This document shows positions 38,123 to 47,188 of a stretch of DNA of 64,000 nt, piece after piece. The DNA is taken from positions 1 to 64,000 of the forward strand of contig JAGXGY010000037.1 in assembly GCA_024636505.1 (NCBI GenBank). The letters are read 5' to 3'. The stretch comes from Methylobacter sp. (GTDB lineage Bacteria; Pseudomonadota; Gammaproteobacteria; Methylococcales; Methylomonadaceae). A model generated the notes under the pieces. It ran no database searches and was not told where the DNA came from. It saw only the letters and a program-made list of their open reading frames with translations. The first letter of the stretch is position 1; every line of letters starts with the position of its first letter. Made by a program: the position numbers and the translations under genes.

Positions 38123-38890
38123 CTGCATTAACCAAGCCAGACTTTCAGCCGTAGTGCCAACCGGTTTATATTCCGCGCCGACCCATCCCGAATAAGCTGA
38201 TGTTGCAATGGCTAAAAATACCCGGTCGAAATCAATTTGGCCGGTACCGGGTTGCCCCCGTCCGGGGCAATCGGCAAACTGAATGTGACCGATTTTCCTG
38301 GCATGTTCGGCAATAAATGCCTCGGGCTTTTCGCCCATCATTTGCATGTGATAAATATCGTACTGCATAAACAGCTTCGGGCGGTTCAGCTGCTTTAATA
38401 TCTCCAGCATTTGCATGCCGCTATCGATGATAAATCCCGGCATGTCGTGACTATTGACCGCTTCAAAAACCGTGTTAATGTCCAGTGGCGAAAAGGCCTC
38501 GACAGCTAACGCCAAGTTTTCCTTAAAAGTTGCCAGATATTGCTCCAGGCGGCTGTTATCCAGACAGCGCCCCGGCAGGACATTGATGGCTTCCGGTTGT
38601 AACTCTTGTGCATATTCGATGGTTTGATCGATGGCCCGCCTGAACTGAACGCGTTTTTCAGGCACGCAGGCCAATCCCTCGCCGCCTTGTAATAAATCGT
38701 CGGCACCGACATTAAACAGAACCAGTTTTAAGTCATGCGCGTCCAGTTGGTTTTTTATCGCAGCTGTACTTAAGGCGTAAGGAAATTGAATTTCAACCGT
38801 ATTAAAACCTGCTTGCTTGGCGGCCTTAAAGCGGTCAATCAGCGGTACTTCGGTAAATAACAGGCTCAGATTGGCGGTAAAATCAAGCAT
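38108..38890 (-). CDS. hyi: hydroxypyruvate isomerase-like TIM-barrel protein
   Basis: A 260-residue xylose-isomerase-like TIM-barrel enzyme resembling Hyi/OtnI: MLDFTANLSLLFTEVPLIDRFKAAKQAGFNTVEIQFPY, EAINVLPGRC, FEAVNSHDMPGFIIDS, KLFMQYDIYHMQMMGE, GHIQFADCPGRGQPGTGQID, and WVGAEYKP. Metal-binding Glu/Asp/His positions appear intact. It interconverts hydroxypyruvate and tartronate semialdehyde (or a related 3-carbon acid). The reductase gene upstream overlaps by 8 bases, supporting a joint glyoxylate/hydroxypyruvate pathway. Its C-terminus is read from a REP-like palindrome. Confidence 0.85.
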   Translation of the reverse strand: MLDFTANLSLLFTEVPLIDRFKAAKQAGFNTVEIQFPYALSTAAIKNQLDAHDLKLVLFNVGADDLLQGGEGLACVPEKRVQFRRAIDQTIEYAQELQPEAINVLPGRCLDNSRLEQYLATFKENLALAVEAFSPLDINTVFEAVNSHDMPGFIIDSGMQMLEILKQLNRPKLFMQYDIYHMQMMGEKPEAFIAEHARKIGHIQFADCPGRGQPGTGQIDFDRVFLAIATSAYSGWVGAEYKPVGTTAESLAWLMQGKRE

Positions 38891-39767
38891 CGGTTTTGGT
38901 GTACAGTTTGATTAAAGTGGCCGGGTCTTGTTCCCGATAACCTTGACTGCCGTGCAGTTGCATCAGCTGCGAGGCCAGTGCGGACATGGGAATGGCATTG
39001 CCCTGTTTGACCGATAAATCAACCGCCATGTTCAAATCTTTCAATAGGGTTTTAACCCGCCATTTGACCGGCTCAAAGGTTCCGGCTGCCATTTCAGCGC
39101 CGACAATTTGCAAGGGCTTGGAGTCGGCAAAACCGCCTGCCAGTGCCGCAGGTATTTGCTGGGTATCAACACCGGCTTGTTTGGCCAGCGCCATCATTTC
39201 GGCGATAACCAGCACATTGCAACTGACGATCATTTGATTGCATATCTTGGTCGTCTGGCCGCTGCCCACTTCGCCCATACGGGTTAATTGCTGATAAAGA
39301 GGCGCCAGAACCAGTCGGGCAATATCGATATGTTCGACACTGCCTCCCGCCATAATTGCCAGACTGCCCAGTTCTGCACCGGCAACGCCGCCGGAAACCG
39401 GCGCATCAACCCAGCCCATTGCGCATTGTTGATGCAATAGCGCGGCTAATTGCCGGGTGTTTTCCGGGTGGATGCTGGATAGGTCAATCAGCAATTTGCC
39501 TGCGGTACCGTTTGGTGCAATATCGTTGCGGACAATGGATTCTACGACCTTTGTGTCGGCCAGACACAGGATAATGACCTCGGAGGCTCCGACTAATTCG
39601 GCAACGGATGCGCAGGCTGTAGCACCGGCATCGGTGACCGGCCGGAGCTTTTCAACAGTGCGGTTCCAGACATTGACGCAAAAGCCTGCATCCAGCAAAC
39701 GTAAAGTCATCGGCTTGCCCATCAGGCCGATACCGATGAAGCCGAGGGTGGGTTTTTTATCTGTCAT
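38883..39767 (-). CDS. garR: 2-hydroxy-3-oxopropionate (tartronate semialdehyde) reductase-like
   Basis: A 294-residue beta-hydroxyacid dehydrogenase. The N-terminal NAD(P) motif is LGFIGIGLMGKPMTLRLLDAG; the substrate-binding motif is DAPVSGGVAGAELGSLAIMAGG; the catalytic Lys lies in GSGQTTKICNQMIV. The family includes GarR, GlxR and 3-hydroxyisobutyrate dehydrogenase; pairing with hyi favours tartronate semialdehyde to glycerate. It overlaps hyi by 8 bases. Confidence 0.83.
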   Translation of the reverse strand: MTDKKPTLGFIGIGLMGKPMTLRLLDAGFCVNVWNRTVEKLRPVTDAGATACASVAELVGASEVIILCLADTKVVESIVRNDIAPNGTAGKLLIDLSSIHPENTRQLAALLHQQCAMGWVDAPVSGGVAGAELGSLAIMAGGSVEHIDIARLVLAPLYQQLTRMGEVGSGQTTKICNQMIVSCNVLVIAEMMALAKQAGVDTQQIPAALAGGFADSKPLQIVGAEMAAGTFEPVKWRVKTLLKDLNMAVDLSVKQGNAIPMSALASQLMQLHGSQGYREQDPATLIKLYTKTDA

Positions 39768-39898
39768 GGTATTAATTGGCCCGGTTAATATTCAAAATGG
39801 AAACGACACAGCGGCGTTAACGATAAGTTCTACGATATAATGTTCGGTTGAGGCTGGCCTAGTATTCAGTCAATTTAGACATGACGGGTGCCTGTCAC

Positions 39899-39926
39899 TG
39901 TGGGGGCGGCTTTAGCCGCCCCCACA
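39899..39926. repeat. perfect GC-rich palindrome upstream of efpL
   Basis: TGTGGGGGCGGC, loop TTTA, and the exact complement GCCGCCCCCACA. No T-tract follows on either strand. It lies in the 273-base gap between garR and efpL, which otherwise shows no gene. It is a REP-like element. Confidence 0.65.
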
Positions 39927-40040
39927 TCCAGTTGCTTAGCCGTCAGAATAAAGTTGACTGAGTACTTGGTTGCCGGAAATTTTTTAATATATAAACCCTT
40001 GCTGCGTTTTGCCGGCAAGTTTAATCGAGAAGAGGTTTGC

Positions 40041-40607
40041 GTGGCAAAGGCTAGTGATTTAAAAAGGGGCATGGTGGTTGAAATAAACGGCATACCGCAT
40101 GCGGTTAAGCAGGTCGATGCGAAAAGTCCATCGTCCCGTGGCGCGTCAACGTTGTACAAGATTCGTTTTACCAATCTTAAAACCGGTCAGAAACTGGATG
40201 AGTCGTTAAAAGGGGATGATTTCTTTAAGGATGCCGACTTGGTGCGGGCCAAGGTGCAGTTTTCTTATATTGACGGTGATAATTATATCTTTATGGATAT
40301 GGAAGATTATACCCAGTACACCTTGAGTAGTGCCGATCTGGAAGGTCAAATCGACTATTTGACCGAAGGCCTGGAAGGTATTGTGGCCTTGTTGATAGAC
40401 GGTGAGATATTGGCTGTTGAATTACCCAGTTCCGTGATGTTGGCGATAGTGGAAACGGCTCCGGCCATTAAGGGCGCGACCGCGTCAGGGCGTACCAAAA
40501 CCGCCAGATTAACTACCGGCTTGGAGGTTCAGGTGCCCGAATATCTGGAGCCTGAGGAATTGATTAAGATTAATACCGACAGCGGAAAATTCATGTCACG
40601 CGGGTAA
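40041..40607 (+). CDS. efpL: elongation factor P-like protein EfpL (YeiP)
   Basis: A 188-residue EF-P paralogue. The start is GTG 40041 after GAGAAGAGG; a longer frame from 39888 crosses the palindrome and has no family similarity. The protein matches YeiP/EfpL along its length: ASDLKRGMVVEINGIPHAVKQVD, the tip loop SPSSRGASTLYKIRF with Arg in place of the EF-P Lys, FKDADL, YIFMDMEDYTQYT, and VQVPEYLEPEELIKI. EfpL helps ribosomes stalled at proline stretches and some other motifs. rlmG follows 5 bases later. Confidence 0.92.
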   Translation: MAKASDLKRGMVVEINGIPHAVKQVDAKSPSSRGASTLYKIRFTNLKTGQKLDESLKGDDFFKDADLVRAKVQFSYIDGDNYIFMDMEDYTQYTLSSADLEGQIDYLTEGLEGIVALLIDGEILAVELPSSVMLAIVETAPAIKGATASGRTKTARLTTGLEVQVPEYLEPEELIKINTDSGKFMSRG

Positions 40608-40612
40608 TCGTC

Positions 40613-41752
40613 ATGTCTAATCGGTTAAGCGTTGCTCAAGGCGAGTTCGAACTCAACCGGCTGCCAACACGGCCGCGAGAGTTGTTGCGCGCTTGGGATG
40701 CGGCGGATGAATATCTGCTTAACGCGCTGGCAGAAGAATTAACACTGCCTGATGCAGCGCGCATTTTGATCGTGAATGACGGTTTTGGTGCGCTGACGGT
40801 AGCATTAAATGCTTTACGGCCTGATGCGGTATCGGATTCCTATTTGTCTCAGCAGGCCACAAGGCTCAATCTGGCAGCTAATAACCTGCCTGAGCAACAT
40901 GTCAGCTTGCTGCATAGCCTTGAGCCGTTGCAGGGTATCTTTGATCTGGTATTAATTAAGGTACCGAAGACGCTGGCATTATTGGAAGACCAGTTGATAC
41001 GTTTGCATTCGCATTTAACACCGTCAACTCAGGTCGTGGTCGCCGGCATGATTAAACACTTGCCGCCTTCGGTTTGGAAGTTACTGGAGCGTTTGCTTGG
41101 GCCGACCACAACCTCGCCGGCAAGAAAGAAGGCGAGGCTGATTTTTGCAACGCTTGATAGCGGATTGATTGTGCCGCCTAGTCCCTATCCGGTCAGTTAT
41201 CGGCTTGAAAACACCGATTATCTGATTAGTAACCACGCCAACGTATTTTCGCGAGACAGTCTGGATATAGGAACGCGCTTTTTTCTTCAGCATCTCCCCT
41301 TTCGGCAGCATGCTGGCGATATTATCGATTTGGGCTGCGGTAACGGCCTGGTCGGTTTAATTGCCGCCGAACGCAGTCCGGAGGCGACTGTGTGTTTTGT
41401 TGACGAGTCCTTTATGGCAGTGGCATCGGCCAGGGACAATTTTTATCGTGTATTTAAAGAGCAGCGCGCGGCGACTTTTTGTGTCGGTGACGGCTTGATG
41501 AATTTTGAGTCAGCGTCGGCCGACCTGATTCTTTGCAATCCGCCTTTTCACCAGCAAAATACGGTGGGCGATCAGATTGCAGTCGGCTTGTTTAAACAGT
41601 CGCGCAGGGTATTGCGTAAAGAGGGAGAATTATGGGTAATCGGCAATCGGCATCTGAATTATCACAATTATCTTGACCGTTTTTTTGGCGGACACTCGGT
41701 CGTTGCATCCAACTCGAAATTCGTTATTGTGAAGGCCGTTTTGAAAGGTTGA
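40613..41752 (+). CDS. rlmG: 23S rRNA (guanine1835-N2)-methyltransferase
   Basis: A 379-residue RlmG with the N-terminal degenerate methyltransferase domain (LRAWDAADEYLLNALAEE, LVLIKVPKTLALLEDQL, LGPTTTSPARKKARLI) and the active C-terminal one (NHANVFSRDSLDIGTRFFLQHLP, IIDLGCGNGLVGL for SAM, CNPPFHQQ catalytic motif). It modifies G1835 of 23S rRNA. It is probably co-transcribed with efpL, giving a two-gene translation unit. The start at 40613 overlaps none of efpL. Confidence 0.94.
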   Translation: MSNRLSVAQGEFELNRLPTRPRELLRAWDAADEYLLNALAEELTLPDAARILIVNDGFGALTVALNALRPDAVSDSYLSQQATRLNLAANNLPEQHVSLLHSLEPLQGIFDLVLIKVPKTLALLEDQLIRLHSHLTPSTQVVVAGMIKHLPPSVWKLLERLLGPTTTSPARKKARLIFATLDSGLIVPPSPYPVSYRLENTDYLISNHANVFSRDSLDIGTRFFLQHLPFRQHAGDIIDLGCGNGLVGLIAAERSPEATVCFVDESFMAVASARDNFYRVFKEQRAATFCVGDGLMNFESASADLILCNPPFHQQNTVGDQIAVGLFKQSRRVLRKEGELWVIGNRHLNYHNYLDRFFGGHSVVASNSKFVIVKAVLKG

Positions 41753-41786
41753 TTTGCTGGGCAGGCGGAAAAAACAGATAAAAAAA

Positions 41787-41814
41787 CTCCCGATGCTAAT
41801 AAAAGTACCGGGAG
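41787..41814 (-). terminator. intrinsic terminator of the small membrane-protein unit
   Basis: Read on the minus strand: CTCCCG (41814-41809), an inner loop containing TACTTTTATTAGCAT, CGGGAG (41792-41787), then TTTTTTT. This is a classic hairpin plus T-tract. It ends the minus-strand transcript that begins near 42243. There is no T-tract on the plus strand. Confidence 0.8.
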
Positions 41815-41854
41815 AAAGGGGTCAAACAGGAGAGAGTCTGCTTGAAGTAGGATG

Positions 41855-42015
41855 CCAGGAGATAATGTTTCTATCCACCGACCTCATTTGTTGATGGCTT
41901 TGTCATTCGACAGATGAGGTCGGCAGATTGCCTCCCCGTGAACGAGGAGGTTGTCAGAGGATAACGATGCTAATACATCGTTGTCAAATCTAGCGATTCC
42001 CTAAAAAGGGAGGTT
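41855..42015 (-). ncRNA. chain of hairpins: structured 3' region or small RNA
   Basis: Between the small gene and its terminator lie four successive stems (minus-strand reading): TCCCT/AGGGA near 42000; AACGATG/CATCGTT with a 6-base loop near 41963-41982; CCTCCTCGT/ACGGGGAGG near 41931-41950; and a 10-bp perfect stem CCGACCTCAT/ATGAGGTCGG (41879-41888 with 41914-41923), which also encloses TGTC/GACA. No reading frame is evident. It could be a stable 3' end, a processed sRNA, or a decayed IS605-type end, since GGAGGTTGTCA resembles those. Stems are seen; function is inferred. Confidence 0.5.
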
Positions 42016-42045
42016 CCAAACCAATAAGGAAATTTGATGAAAAAC

Positions 42046-42198
42046 TCAGTCGTGCGAACTGCGATTCAACAACATATTGCTGAATAGAGCAGCCGAGCCG
42101 AACATAATCGTTGAAACAATGAATTCGCCGGAAATAAAACCTAAAATACCCATGATAAACGTGAGCCCTATTAGAATATCTCTGTGAAGATCAGTCAT
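42046..42198 (-). CDS. small two-helix membrane protein, 50 residues
   Basis: A 50-residue frame: MTDLHRDILIGLTFIMGILG, then FISGEFIVSTIMFGSAALFS, then NMLLNRSSHD. Two hydrophobic helices (about residues 8-24 and 28-46) joined by a short GEF turn and polar ends fit a small inner-membrane protein. The ribosome site AAAGGA lies 8 bases before the ATG. A promoter with near-consensus boxes (42250-42278) and a terminator (41787-41814) frame it, which argues strongly that it is real. I do not recognise a family. Confidence 0.7.
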   Translation of the reverse strand: MTDLHRDILIGLTFIMGILGFISGEFIVSTIMFGSAALFSNMLLNRSSHD

Positions 42199-42249
42199 TT
42201 TAAATATCCTTTACTATGTTGTAGGAACGAATTAAACAGCTTGGAATAC

Positions 42250-42278
42250 ACTATACATACGTGCTTATTGGTTGACAA
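42250..42278 (-). promoter_or_regulatory. sigma70-type promoter for the small membrane protein
   Basis: Minus-strand reading: TTGTCA (42278-42273), a 17-base spacer, TATAGT (42255-42250). Spacing is ideal and both hexamers are near consensus. The start of transcription would be near 42243, giving a 45-base leader. A plus-strand TTGACA at 42272-42277 overlaps it and could serve glgX with TAATAG at 42296, though the 18-base spacing and the 240-base leader make that weaker. The rest of the 42199-42549 gap shows nothing else. Confidence 0.7.
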
Positions 42279-42549
42279 TGCCTGTAATTATTGATTAATA
42301 GTTTCCTGGTTGTATATGATCGGTTTTTAGACGTGGCGTATTTTATCGCTAAATATCGGAAAAACCGGACGAAATGCATAGAACCGGTTTGATGGCGAAT
42401 ATTCTGCAGTGATCTTGCTGTAAGCCTTAAATGACATTGCCTTGCAGTCGCTGGCTTTGGATAATAGTCATTATGATTTTCTGTTTTCAGTAGAAAACAA
42501 CTTAAACGAATTAATTTAGCTTTGTCATGACAAAGCGCGAGACGAGGAT

Positions 42550-44640
42550 ATGCAAAAAGAATACCAGTTAAGTCCGGGGAATCCTTACCCTTCAGGCTCC
42601 AGAGCTAAAAACAAGGGGGTCAATTTCTCCATTTTCAGCCGCTATGCAACGCATGTGGAGCTGTTGCTTTTTGATAGCTCGGATTGTGACGAACCCTTTC
42701 AAACCATCGTGTTGCAGGAAGATATTAACTGCACTTTTTTTTCCTGGCATGTTTATGTGGTCGGATTACCGGCGGGCATATGGTATGCGTGGCGCATGGA
42801 CGGACCTAATCAAGTCCGTGAAGCGGGATTGCATTTTGATAAAGACAAACAATTGATCGATCCTTGGGCGCGCGCCGTCAGTGATAAGCGTTGGAGTCGC
42901 AAGGCAGCGTGTATGCCGGGCGACAATAAACTTACCGCCATGCGTTGCGTTGTCACTGACGATCGTTACGATTGGGAAGGCGATATGCCGCTACGCATTC
43001 GCAGCGAAAGGGCTATTGTTTACGAACTGCATGTCGGCGGTTTTACCCGGCATTCTTCTTCAAAAGTCGATCATCCGGGTACTTTTTCCGGGTTGATTGA
43101 AAAAATTCCTTATCTGAAAGCACTCGGCATTACTCATGTTGAATTATTGCCGGTGATGGCTTTCGATGAACAGGATGTTCCTAAGAACACGGCCGATAGG
43201 GGGCTGAAGAATTACTGGGGTTACAGTACTCACAGTTTCTTTAGTCCGCATCCAGGCTACTGCGTCACCCCGGAGCAGGGTACTCATGTGCAGGAGTTTC
43301 GCGATCTGGTCAAAGCGCTGCATCAGGCCGGTATCGGCGTTATTATGGATGTGGTGTTTAACCATACCGCAGAGGCGGGTGCCGACGGTCCGATCATTAA
43401 TTTCAGGGGCATAGGCGATGATATTTTTTACCATCACGATAAGGCGAATAAGAGCATTCTTCATGATTATACCGGTTGCGGCAACACGGTAAACGCCAAT
43501 CATCCGCTGGTGGCCAATTTTATTATTAAGTGTCTGGAATATTGGGTCAGGGAAATGCATGTCGATGGTTTTCGCTTTGATCTGGCCAGTGCTTTAGCCC
43601 GAGGGGAGGGAGGTAAGGTTTTGCACGATCCGCCTTTGCTGTGGGGTATCGAACTTTCAGCGCGGCTGGCCAAAACCAAGCTGATTGCCGAGGCCTGGGA
43701 TGCGGCAGGTCTGTATCAGGTCGGCAGTTTTCCCGGTTATCGCTGGGCTGAATGGAACGGTAGATACCGGGACGTTATCCGGCGTTATGTACGGGGCGAT
43801 AATGGCTTGATCAACGAGCTTGCAACCCGCCTTTGCGGCAGTAACGATTTGTATGAACACAAAGGCCGACTGCCTATTAACAGTATTAATTTCGTCACCT
43901 GTCACGACGGTTTCACTTTGTACGATTTGTTCAGTTATAACGAAAAACATAATGAGGCTAACGGTGAAAATAATCAGGACGGCTGTAATCATAGTTTAAG
44001 TTTTAATTATGGCGTTGAGGGTGAAACCGACGACCCAAATATTTTGGCATTGCGTAGAAAACAGGCGAAAAATGTTTTTGCTATGTTGTTACTCAGTCAT
44101 GGCGTTCCGATGTTACTGGCGGGCGACGAGTTATTAAACAGCCAGGGCGGAAATAATAATTGTTATTGCCAGGATAATGAATTGTCCTGGATAGACTGGA
44201 ATATGGCGGAGAAAAATGCCGATATGCTGCGCTTTGTTCAACTGATGATAGCGTTGCGCAAAAGACATCCTGCTATCATGCGGCGGCGTTTTTTGACCGG
44301 TAAACCGGTTAATGGCCGAGGCATAGCCGAAATTCAGTGGCATGGCACCGAGCTTAACAAGCCGTTATGGGATGATCCGGAAGCCAGGATTCTGGCATTT
44401 ACCCTGGCAGGTATAGAAAATAACGAACCCGACCTGCATGTGGTGATGAATATGTCGGATCAACAAGTGACCATTGAGTTGCCGGTCATTGCCGCTCGCC
44501 TATGGTGTCTGTCTTTGGACTCATCGTTGCCATCACTGCAGGATATTATCGACATACAAGAGCAAAAGCTGTTGCATGAAAATTTTTATTCGGTAAACAG
44601 CCGGGCTGTTGTGGTTTTTGAAAATCGCATTGTCGAATAG
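42550..44640 (+). CDS. glgX: glycogen debranching enzyme GlgX
   Basis: A 696-residue GH13 debranching enzyme (isoamylase type). An N-terminal CBM48-like domain (NFSIFSRYATHVELLLFD) is followed by the catalytic barrel: VIMDVVFNHTAE, nucleophile Asp about 343 (DGFRFDLASAL), acid Glu about 381 (LIAEAWDAAG), and FVTCHDGFTLYDL. It removes alpha-1,6 branches from phosphorylase-limited glycogen. The start follows GACGAGG. It is followed by a clear terminator and is separated by about 14 kb from glgA/glgB/glgC, so it is a separate unit. Confidence 0.95.
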   Translation: MQKEYQLSPGNPYPSGSRAKNKGVNFSIFSRYATHVELLLFDSSDCDEPFQTIVLQEDINCTFFSWHVYVVGLPAGIWYAWRMDGPNQVREAGLHFDKDKQLIDPWARAVSDKRWSRKAACMPGDNKLTAMRCVVTDDRYDWEGDMPLRIRSERAIVYELHVGGFTRHSSSKVDHPGTFSGLIEKIPYLKALGITHVELLPVMAFDEQDVPKNTADRGLKNYWGYSTHSFFSPHPGYCVTPEQGTHVQEFRDLVKALHQAGIGVIMDVVFNHTAEAGADGPIINFRGIGDDIFYHHDKANKSILHDYTGCGNTVNANHPLVANFIIKCLEYWVREMHVDGFRFDLASALARGEGGKVLHDPPLLWGIELSARLAKTKLIAEAWDAAGLYQVGSFPGYRWAEWNGRYRDVIRRYVRGDNGLINELATRLCGSNDLYEHKGRLPINSINFVTCHDGFTLYDLFSYNEKHNEANGENNQDGCNHSLSFNYGVEGETDDPNILALRRKQAKNVFAMLLLSHGVPMLLAGDELLNSQGGNNNCYCQDNELSWIDWNMAEKNADMLRFVQLMIALRKRHPAIMRRRFLTGKPVNGRGIAEIQWHGTELNKPLWDDPEARILAFTLAGIENNEPDLHVVMNMSDQQVTIELPVIAARLWCLSLDSSLPSLQDIIDIQEQKLLHENFYSVNSRAVVVFENRIVE

Positions 44641-44657
44641 GGTGTAATTGGCGGGTA

Positions 44658-44690
44658 AGAGGCTCCTTTGACGAGCCTCTTTATTTCTTC
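44658..44690. terminator. intrinsic terminator after glgX
   Basis: AGAGGCTC (44658-44665), loop CTTTGAC, GAGCCTCT (44673-44680), then TTATTTCTT. It lies between the convergent glgX and the universal stress gene and probably serves the plus strand. Confidence 0.8.
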
Positions 44691-44694
44691 AGTT

Positions 44695-45564
44695 TTACCG
44701 CAGTAACAGCAGCGGCTTTTGGGTATTTAGCAGCATCTTGGCGGTAAAGCTGCCCAGCAATAGATCATGAATACGGGCGTGGCTAAACGCGCCCATGACG
44801 GTTAGATCAATGTTATGACTGGCCTGATATTCACAAAGCGCCTGATCGGGCTTGCCGGGTAATCTTTTAGTGATCACGTCAATGCCGCCCGCCTTTGTCA
44901 GTTTGTCGGCGGCCGCTTCAAGCAACGACTCTATTGCTGTATCGTCTTTGCTGACGTAGACCAGATGGCAGTTTAGGCCTTTATACAGCGGACTGGCAGC
45001 GACCATATCCACCGCTTTTTCTGCCGCTTTACTGCCGTCATAGGCGATCATGATGCGTTGTGGCGCTTTGAAAGTGTCGTTGACGACCAAAATAGGCTTA
45101 TGCAATGAGCGAATGATAGACTCAAGTTTGGCCCCTATCCGGTCGGGTTGGTTTTCGTGTACTTTTCCACGCAGGCCGATGACCAGAACGCGGATGTCGG
45201 CTTCAAGTTCTATCAGCGACTCTACCAGGCTGCCATGGCGCTGATGGGTGATAGGATCGGCGATACCGGCTTGCGTTATCCGGTCTTTTGCCGCCTGTAA
45301 TATTAATTTTCCCTGCTGCAATAACAACTTGCTGCGCTGCTGTTCGATGGAAACCAGCTCTTCGAGTAAAGATTCCTGACTGCCCAGGCCGATGTTGCCG
45401 GACAAGTCCGATATGGCAGCGGTCTCATGATGATGATCGATGCTGTGCAACAGTTTTAACGGCGCATCGACACGTTGCGCTATCCAGACGGCGTAATCGC
45501 AGACCGCTGCTGTCAGTGACGAACCGTCAATGCACGCCAGTACCAAATTTGTAGTCGTGTTCAT
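44695..45564 (-). CDS. tandem universal stress protein (UspA family)
   Basis: A 289-residue protein with two Usp domains. Domain 1: LACIDGSSLTAAVCDYAVWIAQ... RVLVIGLRGKV. Domain 2: RIMIAYDGSKAAEKAVDMVAA... LTVMGAFSHARIHDLLLGSFTAKML, which holds the G-2x-G-9x-G(S/T) ATP-binding pattern. The first domain has a degenerate nucleotide site. It is coupled to the upstream SulP transporter gene (TAATG overlap), a pairing often found and suggesting a role in controlling the transporter. Confidence 0.9.
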   Translation of the reverse strand: MNTTTNLVLACIDGSSLTAAVCDYAVWIAQRVDAPLKLLHSIDHHHETAAISDLSGNIGLGSQESLLEELVSIEQQRSKLLLQQGKLILQAAKDRITQAGIADPITHQRHGSLVESLIELEADIRVLVIGLRGKVHENQPDRIGAKLESIIRSLHKPILVVNDTFKAPQRIMIAYDGSKAAEKAVDMVAASPLYKGLNCHLVYVSKDDTAIESLLEAAADKLTKAGGIDVITKRLPGKPDQALCEYQASHNIDLTVMGAFSHARIHDLLLGSFTAKMLLNTQKPLLLLR

Positions 45565-47057
45565 TAGTGACCTCCCATAATTTTTTCAATTTCTTCCGGT
45601 TTATCGTGTATGCCGAAACGATCGACAATCGTCGAACTGGCTTCGTTCAAGCCGATTAATTCCACCTCGGCGCCTTCTCGCCGGAACTTGATCACCACTT
45701 TATCCAGCGCGGTTACCGCAGATATATCCCAGAAATGCGCGCGATGCAGGTCTATCACGACTTTTTCAACCGCCTCTTTAAAGTCAAAGGCTGCAGTAAA
45801 TTTATCTGCCGAGTTAAAGAAGACTTGCCCGATAACATGATAAGTTCTGGTGTTTGATTCCTCATCCAAGTCAGGCTCGACAATCATAAAATGACCGATT
45901 TTATTAGCGAAGAATAACGATGCCAGCAATATACCGGCTAATACGCCAAATGCCAGGTTATGTGTCCAAACCACGACAATCACCGTTGTTATCATGACGA
46001 TATTAGTGGATAAGGGATGTTGTTTTAATTTGACGATAGAACTCCAGCTGAAAGTACCGATCGAGACCATGATCATCACCGCCACTAACGCAGCCATTGG
46101 AATTTTAGACAGCCACTCGTCCAGAAATACCACCATGACTAACAGAAAACTGCCGGCAATCAAGGTGGACAAGCGTCCGCGTCCGCCAGATTTGATATTA
46201 ATCACCGACTGGCCGATCATCGCACAACCGGCCATGCCGCCTAGCAAACCGGCGCCGATATTGGCAATCCCCTGGCCTTTGCATTCGCGGTTTTTATCGC
46301 TGGTCGTGTCGGTTAGATCATCGACGATGGTGGCGGTCATTAACGATTCCAGCATACCCACCACCGCCAATCCCAGCGAATAAGGCAAAATGATCTGCAA
46401 AGTCTCCAAGGTCAACGGCACTTCGGGCCAGAGAAATACAGGCAAGGTGTCGGGCAGTTGACCCATATCGCCGACGGTGCGGATATCCAGGTGTAAATAC
46501 ATCGCTATGCCGGTCAAAGTCACAATACAAACCAGCGGTGAAGGCAGGGATTTACCGATAAAGGGAAGGTACGGGAACAGATAGATAATCGCCAGGCCGC
46601 CTGCGGTCATCGCATAGACATGCCAAGTGACGTGGGTCAGTTCCGGCAATTGCGCCATAAAGATCAATATCGCCAAGGCATTAACAAAACCGGTGACCAC
46701 CGAGCGCGACACAAAACGCATCAAACCGCCGAGTTTCAGGTAACCGGAAATGATTTGCAGAACGCCGGTTAACACGGTTGCGGCTAATAAATATTGCAGT
46801 CCGTGATCCTTGACCAAAGTCACCATCAACAACGCCATGGCTCCGGTCGCCGCTGAAATCATGCCCGGTCTGCCGCCGACAATAGCCGTTATCACCGCAA
46901 TACAGAAAGACGCATAAAGCCCGACTTTAGGGTCGACACCGGCAATGATGGAGAAGGCAATGGCTTCGGGTATCAAGGCAAGAGCAACGACAATGCCGGC
47001 CAGCGCATCGCCACGGATGTTGCCGAGCCAGTCCTGTTTTTTTGAGAGTAAAAGCAT
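45564..47057 (-). CDS. SulP family anion transporter with STAS domain
   Basis: A 497-residue SulP/SLC26 protein. The N-terminal part has [28 protein letters not shown] and [12 protein letters not shown], followed by about 12 hydrophobic segments; the C-terminal STAS domain is at about 400-490 ([22 protein letters not shown]). Members of this branch include BicA-type bicarbonate carriers as well as sulphate carriers; the substrate cannot be decided here. It forms an overlapping pair with the Usp gene downstream. Confidence 0.9.
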   Translation of the reverse strand: MLLLSKKQDWLGNIRGDALAGIVVALALIPEAIAFSIIAGVDPKVGLYASFCIAVITAIVGGRPGMISAATGAMALLMVTLVKDHGLQYLLAATVLTGVLQIISGYLKLGGLMRFVSRSVVTGFVNALAILIFMAQLPELTHVTWHVYAMTAGGLAIIYLFPYLPFIGKSLPSPLVCIVTLTGIAMYLHLDIRTVGDMGQLPDTLPVFLWPEVPLTLETLQIILPYSLGLAVVGMLESLMTATIVDDLTDTTSDKNRECKGQGIANIGAGLLGGMAGCAMIGQSVINIKSGGRGRLSTLIAGSFLLVMVVFLDEWLSKIPMAALVAVMIMVSIGTFSWSSIVKLKQHPLSTNIVMITTVIVVVWTHNLAFGVLAGILLASLFFANKIGHFMIVEPDLDEESNTRTYHVIGQVFFNSADKFTAAFDFKEAVEKVVIDLHRAHFWDISAVTALDKVVIKFRREGAEVELIGLNEASSTIVDRFGIHDKPEEIEKIMGGH

Positions 47058-47188
47058 AGTTATCCTGATAAATTAAAAAAGGCTATGCCGGAAGAACACA
47101 GCCAGGGAGCATAAAAAGTTATTCAAGTAATGAAAGCGAATACTAAGGCGGCTTTGTTTGCATGGCTTTGACAGTCATTGATCATCCT

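Noticed and set aside
41931-41955. The CCTCC/GGAGG hairpin as a fifth IS605 right end
   Set aside because: GGAGGTTGTCA resembles such ends, but no tnpB remnant lies beside it and the hairpin is one of several in a transcription unit. Left as an alternative explanation.
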